Below are positions 7,913 to 15,148 of a stretch of 46,025 nucleotides of DNA, in pieces. The DNA lies in assembly GCA_032111745.1 (NCBI GenBank), contig JAULUH010000285.1:1-46025 (forward strand), given 5' to 3'. Each line of letters starts with the position of its first letter. The stretch's first letter is position 1. The translations under genes and the position numbers were made by a program. This DNA comes from JAULUH01 sp032111745 (lineage in GTDB: Bacteria; Chloroflexota; Anaerolineae; JAAEKA01). The notes under the pieces are model-generated. The model saw only the letters and a program-made list of their open reading frames with translations. It made no database searches and was not told the origin of the DNA.

Positions 7913-7926
7913 ATGATCTAGATCAT
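7913..7926. promoter_or_regulatory. CRP/FNR-like box 2, perfect 14-bp palindrome
   Basis: ATGATCTAGATCAT is a perfect palindrome containing TGAT-N4-ATCA. Its centre (7919.5) is 41.5 bases upstream of the start site predicted from the TAGAAT box at 7949-7954, the classical class II activator position for CRP/FNR proteins. A LysR-type operator is the alternative. Confidence 0.65.
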
Positions 7927-7948
7927 AAGATGAAATAGCGATCTCCTG

Positions 7949-7954
7949 TAGAAT
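7949..7954 (+). promoter_or_regulatory. -10 box of the cytochrome operon
   Basis: TAGAAT (5 of 6 matches to TATAAT) with no recognisable -35 box, as expected for an activator-dependent promoter. The start would be near 7961. The surrounding sequence can fold into two small hairpins (7942-7960 and 7963-7977); the second lies in the leader. Confidence 0.5.
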
Positions 7955-8025
7955 AGGAGAAGCGCCCGCGTTGGGCGTGACTCGCAAGGTAGACAATGTC
8001 ATCATGGGAAGGAGCCAAGCCTGTG

Positions 8026-9192
8026 ATGCAACCCATACGCAGGCACCGCTGGCGGGATCTGGTCGCCGTCGCCGTGGTGGTGGTGGTGGCCGTGCTCATC
8101 AGCCTGGTGTCACTGGTCCATGCCCAGGAGCCCACGCCGACGGCCTTGCCCGCCGCAGCGCCTCCGGAGCCAGTGGTTCAAATCCCCAACGAGACCTGCC
8201 TCTCCTGCCATGCGCGGGAAGGCGGGCATGTGGTTCTGCCCTCGGGCGAGCAGCTGCCGATCACCGTTAACCCCGACACCCTGGCCGGCTCGGTGCACGC
8301 CGGGGTGGCCTGCCAGAGCTGCCACTCCGACATCGCGGGCTATCCCCATGGCGAGATCCCGGTGCAGAGTCACCGCGACCTGCAGGTGCACTACAGCCAG
8401 AGCTGCAGCAACTGCCACACCGAGCAGGCCATGGAGCAGGTGGACAGCGTCCACGCCCGCGTGCGCGCCGCCGGGGTCGACGAGGCCGCGGTCTGTGCCG
8501 ACTGCCACGGCAGCCACGACATCCGGCCCATCAGCCAGGAGAAGCATCCTGAGGTTGCGGGCACTATGTCCGTGGAGGCCTGTAGCCAGTGCCACAGCAC
8601 CATCTACGAGAAGTTCAAAGACAGCGTCCACGGTGTGCCCCTCTACGAGGGCAGTGAGGACGTGCCCAACTGCATCTACTGCCACCCGGCCCACACGGCC
8701 GAGGATCCGCGGACCCTGGAGTTTCGCCTGCAGTCGCCGCAGATCTGCGGCAGCTGCCATGCCGACGAAGAGCTGATGGCCAAGTACGGCATCTCCACCC
8801 AGGTGTTCGACACCTACGTGTCGGACTTCCACGGCACCACGGTGATGCTGTTCGACAAGACGACCCCTGACCAGCCCACCAACAAGGCCGTGTGCATCGA
8901 CTGCCACCACGCCCACGACATCCGCGATCCCAACGCAGAGGGTGCCCAGCTCAAGGAGAACCTGTTGGTCACCTGCCAGGAGTGCCACCCGGACGCCACC
9001 ACTAACTTCGCAGACAGCTGGCTGGGGCACTATATCCCCACCTGGGAGACAGCCCCCTTGGTGACCGCGGTGACCTGGTTCTATGCCATCCTGATCCCGG
9101 CGCTGCTGCTGTTCTTCATCGCCTACATCGCCCTCGACGTATGGCGGCGCATCCGCGAGCGGCGGGCGAGCCGGCGGGAGGCCACAGCATGA
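8026..9192 (+). CDS. Nine-haem membrane-anchored c-type cytochrome
   Basis: The 388-residue protein has an N-terminal hydrophobic segment that ends near HAQE (signal peptide or anchor), nine CXXCH motifs (CLSCH, CQSCH, CSNCH, CADCH, CSQCH, CIYCH, CGSCH, CIDCH, CQECH) and a C-terminal membrane helix followed by a basic tail (DVWRRIRERRASRRE). The haem domain therefore lies outside the membrane. The pattern fits the broad cytochrome c3/NapC-NirT-like multihaem class, presumably passing electrons between the quinone pool and outer acceptors. AAGGAG (8009-8014) is 8 bases from an in-frame GTG at 8023 and 11 from ATG 8026, so either may be the start. The stop overlaps the next start codon (ATGA), indicating translational coupling. 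Confidence 0.9.
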   Translation: MQPIRRHRWRDLVAVAVVVVVAVLISLVSLVHAQEPTPTALPAAAPPEPVVQIPNETCLSCHAREGGHVVLPSGEQLPITVNPDTLAGSVHAGVACQSCHSDIAGYPHGEIPVQSHRDLQVHYSQSCSNCHTEQAMEQVDSVHARVRAAGVDEAAVCADCHGSHDIRPISQEKHPEVAGTMSVEACSQCHSTIYEKFKDSVHGVPLYEGSEDVPNCIYCHPAHTAEDPRTLEFRLQSPQICGSCHADEELMAKYGISTQVFDTYVSDFHGTTVMLFDKTTPDQPTNKAVCIDCHHAHDIRDPNAEGAQLKENLLVTCQECHPDATTNFADSWLGHYIPTWETAPLVTAVTWFYAILIPALLLFFIAYIALDVWRRIRERRASRREATA

Positions 9193-10988
9193 CTGAAACC
9201 ACACGACGCTATCTGCGCTTCCTCCTCAGCGATCGGGTGCTGCACCTGCTGCTCCTGATCTCGTTCACCGTGCTCGCCATCACCGGCTTGCCCCAGAAAT
9301 GGCCCGACAATCGGATCGCCGTGTTCATGATCCAGGCCATGGGCGGCATCGAGCAGACCCGGGTGTTCCACCACACTGCGGCCGTGATCCTGATCCTGAC
9401 CTCTATCGCGCATGCCGTGCAGGTGGGCTACCGGATGTACGTGCAGCGCAAACCGCTGACCATGTTGCCCACGTTCAAGGATGTCACCGACTTCTTTCAC
9501 GCCATCCGCTACAACCTGGGCCTGACCAAGGAGCCCCCCCGCTATCCACGCTACAACTTCATCGAGAAGGTGGAGTACTGGGCGGTGGTGTGGGGCACGG
9601 TGCTGATGACCGTTACGGGCTACGTGCTGTGGAATCCCATTCTGGTCACGACCTATCTACCCGGCGAGTTTGTGCCGGCGGCCAAGATTGCGCACGGCAT
9701 GGAGGCCATCCTGGCGGTGCTCTCGATCCTGCTGTGGCATTTCTATTTCGTGCACGTGGCGGTGTTCAACAAGAGCATCTTCACGGGCTATCTGAGCGAG
9801 CACGAGATGGAGGAGGACCATGCGACGGAGCTGGAGCAGCGGCTGACCGGCCAGGTGTGGCGGCCGCCGGCGCCCCAGGTATCCTACAACCGGCTACGCC
9901 TGTATGCGCCGCTGGCCACCCTGTTTGTGGTCGTCACGGTGCTGGCTACCTGGCGCTGGCTGACTGCGGAACAGACCGCCATCACCACTGTGCCGCGGGT
10001 CTCGGCCGAGGAACAGGCCTACCAGCCGGTGGGCCTGGAGCCTCTGCCTATCGCCGAGACACCCACTCCCCTGCCTACCCCGCCCTCCGTGCTGGTCATC
10101 GCCACCGTGGCCGGAGAGACTCCGGCGCCGGCGGCCGGGCCACCGTCCATTCCCCATCCCATTACGGGCGCTCAGGCCCAGTGCAGCACGTGTCATGCCG
10201 TGGATAGCGCATTGCAGCCAGCGCCACCCGACCACGCCGCTTTCGACGAGACGCTGTGCACGTCCTGCCACCAGCCTGGTGCCGCTCCCGCTGAGACCGA
10301 TACCGCCGAGACGCCGGCAGCCGGACCGCCGTCCATCCCCCATCCCATTACCGGTGCCCAGGCCCAGTGCATAACATGCCACGCCGTGGACAGTGTGGTG
10401 CAGCCGGCGCCGCCGGACCACGCCGCTTTCGACGACACGCTTTGTATGTCCTGCCACCAGCCTGCCGCCGTCGCAACGGCAGAGCCCGGCGCTGCTCCCG
10501 CAGCGACCGGGACATCCGAGGCGCCGACACCGGCGGCCGGGGCACCCACCATCCCCCATCCCATCACCGCAGCCAAGTGCACGGCCTGTCACGCCGTCGA
10601 CGGCCAGGTCCGCCCGGCGCCGCCGGACCACGCCGCTTTCGCCGACACGCTCTGCGTGACCTGTCACCAGCCAGGCCCGGCGGCGACTGCTGAGCCCACT
10701 GCCACACCTACCGCGACCGCGGCGTCGTCGTCGCCGCCTGCGACCGCTCCCACCGCTACCGCTGCGGCGGCGACGCCGGCACCGACGAAAGTCCCAACGG
10801 CCACTGCCGCCGCCACCCCGGCACCGGCGGCCGGGCCGCCCACCATCCCGCATCCCATAACCGGCGCCCAGGCCCAGTGCAGCACCTGCCACGCCGTCGG
10901 CAGTGGTATGCGGCCGGCGCCAGCCGATCATGCCAGCTTCGCCGACACACTCTGCGTGTCCTGCCATCAACAGGCCGAGGGAGATTAG
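9189..10988 (+). CDS. b-type cytochrome fused to an eight-haem repeat array
   Basis: The 599-residue protein begins with a formate-dehydrogenase-gamma/cytochrome b561-like domain: four membrane helices with paired histidines (VFHHTAAVILILTSIAHAVQ and KIAHGMEA...LLWHFYFVH), followed by a fifth helix near residue 240. After a Pro/Thr-rich linker, residues about 318-599 hold four repeats of a dihaem unit with the form IPHPITGAQAQC-x2-CHAV...PAPPDHAAF-x-DTLC-x2-CHQP, giving eight CXXCH motifs. With five helices and a cytoplasmic N terminus, the haem array would be external. The likely role is quinol oxidation coupled to export of electrons. Start ATG 9189 overlaps the upstream stop; an earlier in-frame ATG at 9141 would lie inside the upstream gene. 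Confidence 0.9.
   Translation: MTETTRRYLRFLLSDRVLHLLLLISFTVLAITGLPQKWPDNRIAVFMIQAMGGIEQTRVFHHTAAVILILTSIAHAVQVGYRMYVQRKPLTMLPTFKDVTDFFHAIRYNLGLTKEPPRYPRYNFIEKVEYWAVVWGTVLMTVTGYVLWNPILVTTYLPGEFVPAAKIAHGMEAILAVLSILLWHFYFVHVAVFNKSIFTGYLSEHEMEEDHATELEQRLTGQVWRPPAPQVSYNRLRLYAPLATLFVVVTVLATWRWLTAEQTAITTVPRVSAEEQAYQPVGLEPLPIAETPTPLPTPPSVLVIATVAGETPAPAAGPPSIPHPITGAQAQCSTCHAVDSALQPAPPDHAAFDETLCTSCHQPGAAPAETDTAETPAAGPPSIPHPITGAQAQCITCHAVDSVVQPAPPDHAAFDDTLCMSCHQPAAVATAEPGAAPAATGTSEAPTPAAGAPTIPHPITAAKCTACHAVDGQVRPAPPDHAAFADTLCVTCHQPGPAATAEPTATPTATAASSSPPATAPTATAAAATPAPTKVPTATAAATPAPAAGPPTIPHPITGAQAQCSTCHAVGSGMRPAPADHASFADTLCVSCHQQAEGD
10141..10975 (+). repeat. Four tandem dihaem-encoding repeats with Ala/Pro/Thr linkers
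   Basis: Units lie near 10141-10272, 10327-10464, 10546-10671 and 10837-10975. They share long nearly identical stretches at DNA level, for example the block encoding PAPPDHAAF in units 2 and 3. Linkers vary in length; the longest is rich in ACC/GCC codons. The similarity suggests recent duplication or gene conversion. Confidence 0.85.
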
Positions 10989-10990
10989 CC

Positions 10991-12568
10991 ATGAGACGGC
11001 CACAAGGCTTGCCACACCGGCTGGAGCTTCCCGTCGCCTTGGTCGTCGCCGCGCTGCTAGGGGCCGTGCTGTTGCTGTGGCCGGCCTCGGCCCTGGCCCA
11101 GCCACCTGAGCCCCACCAGCATATCGAGGAGTATGCCGGCCCCGCCACCTGCGCCACCTGCCACGGCGACGTGGCCGAGGAGGTGGTCCACGCTGTCCAC
11201 TACACGTGGGAGCAGAAGATGGACCATTACAGCCCCATCGCCGGCACCATCGCCGCCATCAACTGGCTGGGCATGCTCAACGAGGAGCTCAACATCCCGG
11301 GCGGCTGCGCTCGCTGTCACGTGGGCAGCGGCGCCCTGCCCAAGCCCCCGGCCGAGATCACGGCCGAGGACAAGGCGGGCATCGACTGCCTGATCTGCCA
11401 CTCGCCGGTCTACGACATGGGCCAACGTTTTCCGGTGCAGGGCGGGGACGGGGAGTGGACGCTAACCCAGGATCGCGGCCTGCTGGCCGCGCGCCAGGCC
11501 CAGCGGCCAACGGCGGAGAACTGCCTGCAATGCCACCAGAACGTGGGCGGCGGGCCCATGCTCAAGCGCGGGGTCGACTTTGCACCCGTCGCGGACAAGC
11601 ACGGCGAGGACAGCAAGGGTGACGTGCATGCCGACGCCGGCATGGCCTGCGTGGACTGCCATCGCTCCGAGGACCACAAGATCATGGGCTTCAGCCCGGA
11701 CATCTGGAGCCGGGACCTGCCCGACCAGCGCCTGACCTGCGAGGGCTGCCATACGGACGCGCCGCACCAGGACCCGCTGATCAACCAGCACGTGCGGCTG
11801 GACTGCCGCACCTGCCATGTGCTGGGCACCGGCGGGCTGGTCTCGCGGGACTGGACGGCCCCGCCGGTCTACGATCCCGTCACCGAGCTCTACGCCCCCG
11901 TGGACGTGGTCGAGGGGCCGAATGCCGTAGACCCAGTTTATCTATGGCACAACGGGCAGCCGGCGCTCCCGGATGAACCGTGGCCCGGCAGCCGCTCCGA
12001 TCTCAGCTCCCGCATCCAGCCCTTCAAGCAGTTCGAGGCCGTGGTGCCCGCGGACGCCGAGAGCGGAGAGCCCATTCCGCTCAAGCTGGATCCCTTCTAC
12101 ACCACCGGTACCCTGGAACGGGCCATCGCCGAGGGCGCCGCCGAGTCCGGCATGGATTATAGCGGCGCGTGGGAGTCCAAGGAGGTCACCGCCCCGCTCC
12201 AGATCAGCCATGGCGTGGTTGGCAAGGAGAATGCCCTCTACTGCCAGGACTGCCATGTGCCCGACGGCCGCATGGACTTCGCGGCCATGGGCTACACGCC
12301 GGAGGAGGTAGCCCTCTTTACCTCCATCAGCTCCGAGGCCGCCGGCCCTCGCCAGCCGCTGCAGGTGCAGGTGGTCATCCCGCCGCCGCAGCCGCTACCG
12401 ACCCCGGTGTCCCTATCGGGGGACGTCGAAGCTGCACGCGGCTTCGGCATCCGCATCCCGTGGAGCCCGCTGCTGGCCATCCTGTTCGTGGTCGCAGCCA
12501 TCGTCGCCGGTTATCTGTGGCTGCGCAGACAGCGACCACAGCCGGGCACAGGCAAGCAGGTCTACTAG
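10991..12568 (+). CDS. Eight-haem membrane-anchored c-type cytochrome
   Basis: The 525-residue protein has a signal peptide ending ASALAQ, eight CXXCH motifs (CATCH, CARCH, CLICH, CLQCH, CVDCH, CEGCH, CRTCH, CQDCH) and a C-terminal membrane helix with a short basic tail. The pairing of CARCHVGSG with GIDCLICHSPVY recalls the octahaem tetrathionate/nitrite reductase group, so it could be the terminal reductase or the exit point of the electron chain; this is tentative. It starts 2 bases after the preceding stop, at ATG 10991; the in-frame ATG at 10877 lies inside the previous gene. A strong hairpin follows the stop. Extracellular electron transfer is a possible role for the operon. Confidence 0.88.
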   Translation: MRRPQGLPHRLELPVALVVAALLGAVLLLWPASALAQPPEPHQHIEEYAGPATCATCHGDVAEEVVHAVHYTWEQKMDHYSPIAGTIAAINWLGMLNEELNIPGGCARCHVGSGALPKPPAEITAEDKAGIDCLICHSPVYDMGQRFPVQGGDGEWTLTQDRGLLAARQAQRPTAENCLQCHQNVGGGPMLKRGVDFAPVADKHGEDSKGDVHADAGMACVDCHRSEDHKIMGFSPDIWSRDLPDQRLTCEGCHTDAPHQDPLINQHVRLDCRTCHVLGTGGLVSRDWTAPPVYDPVTELYAPVDVVEGPNAVDPVYLWHNGQPALPDEPWPGSRSDLSSRIQPFKQFEAVVPADAESGEPIPLKLDPFYTTGTLERAIAEGAAESGMDYSGAWESKEVTAPLQISHGVVGKENALYCQDCHVPDGRMDFAAMGYTPEEVALFTSISSEAAGPRQPLQVQVVIPPPQPLPTPVSLSGDVEAARGFGIRIPWSPLLAILFVVAAIVAGYLWLRRQRPQPGTGKQVY

Positions 12569-12614
12569 AGCGAGACGGCCTTAGCCACCACCCACTCTAT
12601 CACCTGCCTGTGCA

Positions 12615-12653
12615 GCGGCCCCCTTCGATCGTTGGCTCGTCGAAGGGGGCCGC
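12615..12653 (+). terminator. Terminator-like hairpin after the cytochrome operon
   Basis: A perfect 14-bp stem (12615-12628 with 12640-12653; GCGGCCCCCTTCGA) encloses an 11-base loop 46 bases after the last cytochrome gene. The uridine run is poor, so termination may be only partial. Confidence 0.6.
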
Positions 12654-12661
12654 GCTGCTTC

Positions 12662-12711
12662 TACCGCAGAGGCGCGGAGGGCGCAAAGGGGAAATGGGAC
12701 CGGAGGAGGCC
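12662..12711. repeat. Dispersed repeat, family B (copy 2)
   Basis: This stretch begins TACCGCAGAGGCGCGGAGGG and runs to GGACCGGAGGAGGCC. It aligns with 6008-6057 in the same orientation. Its right end forms part of the hairpin at 12703-12749. Confidence 0.65.
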
Positions 12712-12749
12712 AGAGGGAACCGCAATCCAATTCCGGTTCCGGCCTCCTC
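12703..12749 (-). terminator. Hairpin after the trans-sulfuration enzyme gene
   Basis: GAGGAGGCC (12703-12711) pairs with 12741-12749 and GGAACCG (12716-12722) with 12734-12740, leaving a 4-base bulge and a 10-base loop. It lies just beyond the stop codon of the convergent PLP enzyme gene. A uridine run is absent. Confidence 0.5.
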
Positions 12750-12753
12750 TGGT

Positions 12754-13935
12754 TCAGGTCAGGGCCTGGTCCAGGTCGGCGATGATGTCGGCCGGGTCCT
12801 CGATGCCGATGGATAGCCGGAGCAATCCCTCGCCGATGCCGAGGCGGGCGCGCTCGGCCGGCGGTAGGGCCCGGTGGCTGGCCATGATGGGGTAGAGGGC
12901 CAGCGAATAGACGTCTCCCAGGGTGGTCGCCGGCAGCACCAGCTGCAGGCGGTCGAGGAAGCGGAAGGCTGCCTCTTGCCGGGCGTCCTGCAGCTCGAAG
13001 GCCACCATACCGCCGAAGCCGCGATCGCCGAAGAGGTGCGAGGCCAGGTGGTGTTGGGGGTGGCCGGGGAGGCCGGGGTAGTGGACCCGGGCCACGGCGG
13101 GGTGTTGGGCCAGGGCCGCGGCCACCTGCAGCGCGTTGGCGCAGTGCTGGCGCATGCGCAGGGGCAGGGTCTTCAGCCCGCGCAGGGCCAGCCAGGCCCC
13201 CTCCGGCGCCAGCACCGCGCCCAGCAGCTTCTCCAGGGCCAGCAGGCGCTGGCGGTTGGCGGCCGTCGTGATCACTACCCCCGCCAGCACATCGCCGTGG
13301 CCGCCGATGTACTTGCTGGCCGAGTGCACCACGTAGTCCGCGCCCAGCGCCAGCGGCGGGCACAGGTAGGGCGTGGCAAAGGTGTTGTCCACGATGAGGG
13401 CCGCGCCTACGGCGTGGGCCAGGCAGGCCAGGCTCTCGAGATCGGCCAGCTTCAGCAAGGGGTTCGACACCGTCTCCACCACCACCGCCACCGGCCGCTC
13501 CGCCGCAATGGCCTGCTCTACTTGCTGGAGGTCGGTGGTGTCCACGAAGGCCACCCGCACCCCCTGCTGGCTCATCAGGGTGCTGAGCAGGCTGTAGGTG
13601 GCGCCGTAGCAGTCCTGGGCCGCCACCACCGCCGTGCCACTGCGCACCCCGGCCGCCAGCAGGGCGCCGTGGATCGCGGCCATGCCGGAGGCGAAGGCAA
13701 AGGCAGCCTCCCCGCCCTCCAATATCGCCATGGCCCGCTCGAACGCCTCCACCGTGGGGCTCTCGTAGCGGCGGTAGACGTAGCCGTGCTCCTCGCCGGC
13801 AAACACGGCCTCCATGGCCGCGGCTGACGGTTCCAGGTAGCCGACGCTGTGATAGATGGGCGTCGTGACGGGAATCTCGGCGGGCGCTGGCTGCCGCTCG
13901 CCAGCGTGGACGGCCTGGGTGAAGATTGATGGCAT
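12754..13935 (-). CDS. Cys/Met metabolism PLP enzyme (cystathionine gamma-synthase/lyase or methionine gamma-lyase type)
   Basis: A 393-residue fold-type I PLP enzyme of the trans-sulfuration family, at the usual family length. Visible signatures are PIYHSVGY near the N terminus, the cofactor-binding FASGMAA and VDNTFATPY, and the Schiff-base Lys in HSASKYIGGHGDV. Such enzymes interconvert cystathionine, homocysteine and cysteine, or degrade methionine; the exact member cannot be fixed by eye. It starts at ATG 13935. The 78-base gap upstream (13936-14013) holds no recognisable SAM riboswitch or terminator, so it may be read through from the operon upstream. Confidence 0.88.
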   Translation of the reverse strand: MPSIFTQAVHAGERQPAPAEIPVTTPIYHSVGYLEPSAAAMEAVFAGEEHGYVYRRYESPTVEAFERAMAILEGGEAAFAFASGMAAIHGALLAAGVRSGTAVVAAQDCYGATYSLLSTLMSQQGVRVAFVDTTDLQQVEQAIAAERPVAVVVETVSNPLLKLADLESLACLAHAVGAALIVDNTFATPYLCPPLALGADYVVHSASKYIGGHGDVLAGVVITTAANRQRLLALEKLLGAVLAPEGAWLALRGLKTLPLRMRQHCANALQVAAALAQHPAVARVHYPGLPGHPQHHLASHLFGDRGFGGMVAFELQDARQEAAFRFLDRLQLVLPATTLGDVYSLALYPIMASHRALPPAERARLGIGEGLLRLSIGIEDPADIIADLDQALT

Positions 13936-14013
13936 AGAGTTACTCGTGAAGAGAGCGCGGATCGACCAGAGGCGCTGGCCTTTCTTCGTGCTCTGGGTAG
14001 GTGTCTAAAGAGA

Positions 14014-15141
14014 TCATACCCGATCCGGCGCGTGCGGGTCGAGGCGATCGGCGTCGGCGAGGACGGCGCTTGATACCCTGTCGTAGACCTCTACCAGGCA
14101 CAGCGCTGCAAAGATCAGAAAGAACGGCTCGATCTCCCATCGGAACCGCGTCTGGACGTTGTAGAAAACGTGGATCGCCGTGTAGAAGACGAAAAGCAGA
14201 TAGAGCAGGCTATACTGCCGCCAGCGCCGGGTTGAGATGGCAAGGCCGGCGATGGTCAGGATCAGCAGGATCACGTAGAGCGGCCTGTAGTAGGCCGTCC
14301 ACTTGGCATCGTACAAAGCGCCGATACCTTGCCGAAACCACAGGAAGCCGACGGCCTTTTCGCTCATGAGGGCCAGCCACTCCTTCGGCTGCTGGCGGAT
14401 GAACGCCAGGCCGGCCTGAAACTGCCGGCGATCCAGGTCGACCTCGGAGATGGTTGCGACCTCCTCCTGGAGCCAATCCTGCCGGGTACGGCGGTTCCAC
14501 CAGAGCCAGAGCAGCACCAGTGGCAGAAACGCCACGATCGCTGGCCGCCCCAGGGCCAGCACCCCCCAGGTGGTGCCAGTAACCAGGGCGAGCAGCCAGT
14601 TGGGCCTCGGCGCCAACAGGGCTGTAAAGACCAGGGCCCATGCCAGCACGGCCAGGTGCAGGGTCAGGCTGATGGGTATCGTAATCATCAGCACCATTAC
14701 CGGGTAACCCGCAGCAGCCAAGCCGGATAGCAGCGCCACGGACTTGCGCCCGGAAAGCTGAGCGGCCAGTAGAAATATCGCCACGGCCGTCAGGCTTGAC
14801 AGCACCGCATGGACTGCAGCGAGTGCCAACGCTGGCTGTGTGCTGAAGTGCAGGCAGGCGTAGAGCAGCCAGATGAACAGGGGCGGCATGAACGACTGCA
14901 AAGGCTGGGCCTGGCGCAGGCCGTAGAAATTGAAGGTGTAGCCCCGCCCCGAGATCAGGTTTTGCGCAACCGTGCCGCTTTCGGACCAGTAGTTCGGCGC
15001 GTTGGAGCTCACCCCAACGACAGCAAGCGCAACCATCCGAAGAGCCAGAGCCAGCACGAAAATGGCTATGCAGATGAGAACCAGAGAGCGCCTCGAATAC
15101 GGATCAGTCGCCCCTGACGTTTGCAGCTGAGGAGTTGACAT
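14014..15141 (-). CDS. GT-C-type membrane glycosyltransferase-like protein, shortened
   Basis: The 375-residue integral membrane protein has about nine hydrophobic segments and the ArnT/PMT-like pattern: an N-terminal helix, a periplasmic loop (YWSESGTVAQNLISGRGY) and the downstream block FQAGLAFIRQQPKEWLALM. Family members are usually 450-550 residues and contain a WTIRNY...NGGxNFWxGNNP loop before the FIRxHP block. Here WNRRTRQDW runs directly into LQEEVATISEVDLDRRQF, so about 70-80 residues appear to be missing in frame. It starts 7 bases after the queA stop; I chose ATG 15141 over 15177, which would overlap queA. It is probably the last gene of the ruvB operon and may be impaired in activity. 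Confidence 0.75.
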   Translation of the reverse strand: MSTPQLQTSGATDPYSRRSLVLICIAIFVLALALRMVALAVVGVSSNAPNYWSESGTVAQNLISGRGYTFNFYGLRQAQPLQSFMPPLFIWLLYACLHFSTQPALALAAVHAVLSSLTAVAIFLLAAQLSGRKSVALLSGLAAAGYPVMVLMITIPISLTLHLAVLAWALVFTALLAPRPNWLLALVTGTTWGVLALGRPAIVAFLPLVLLWLWWNRRTRQDWLQEEVATISEVDLDRRQFQAGLAFIRQQPKEWLALMSEKAVGFLWFRQGIGALYDAKWTAYYRPLYVILLILTIAGLAISTRRWRQYSLLYLLFVFYTAIHVFYNVQTRFRWEIEPFFLIFAALCLVEVYDRVSSAVLADADRLDPHAPDRV

Positions 15142-15148
15142 CTTTCGG

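Noticed and set aside
10141..10975. Regularly spaced repeats resembling a CRISPR array
   Set aside because: The repeats are inside a coding frame, encode CXXCH units, vary in sequence and have no cas genes nearby.
13936..14013. Possible SAM riboswitch before the trans-sulfuration gene
   Set aside because: Only 78 bases, and I could not find a riboswitch-like fold or conserved core.
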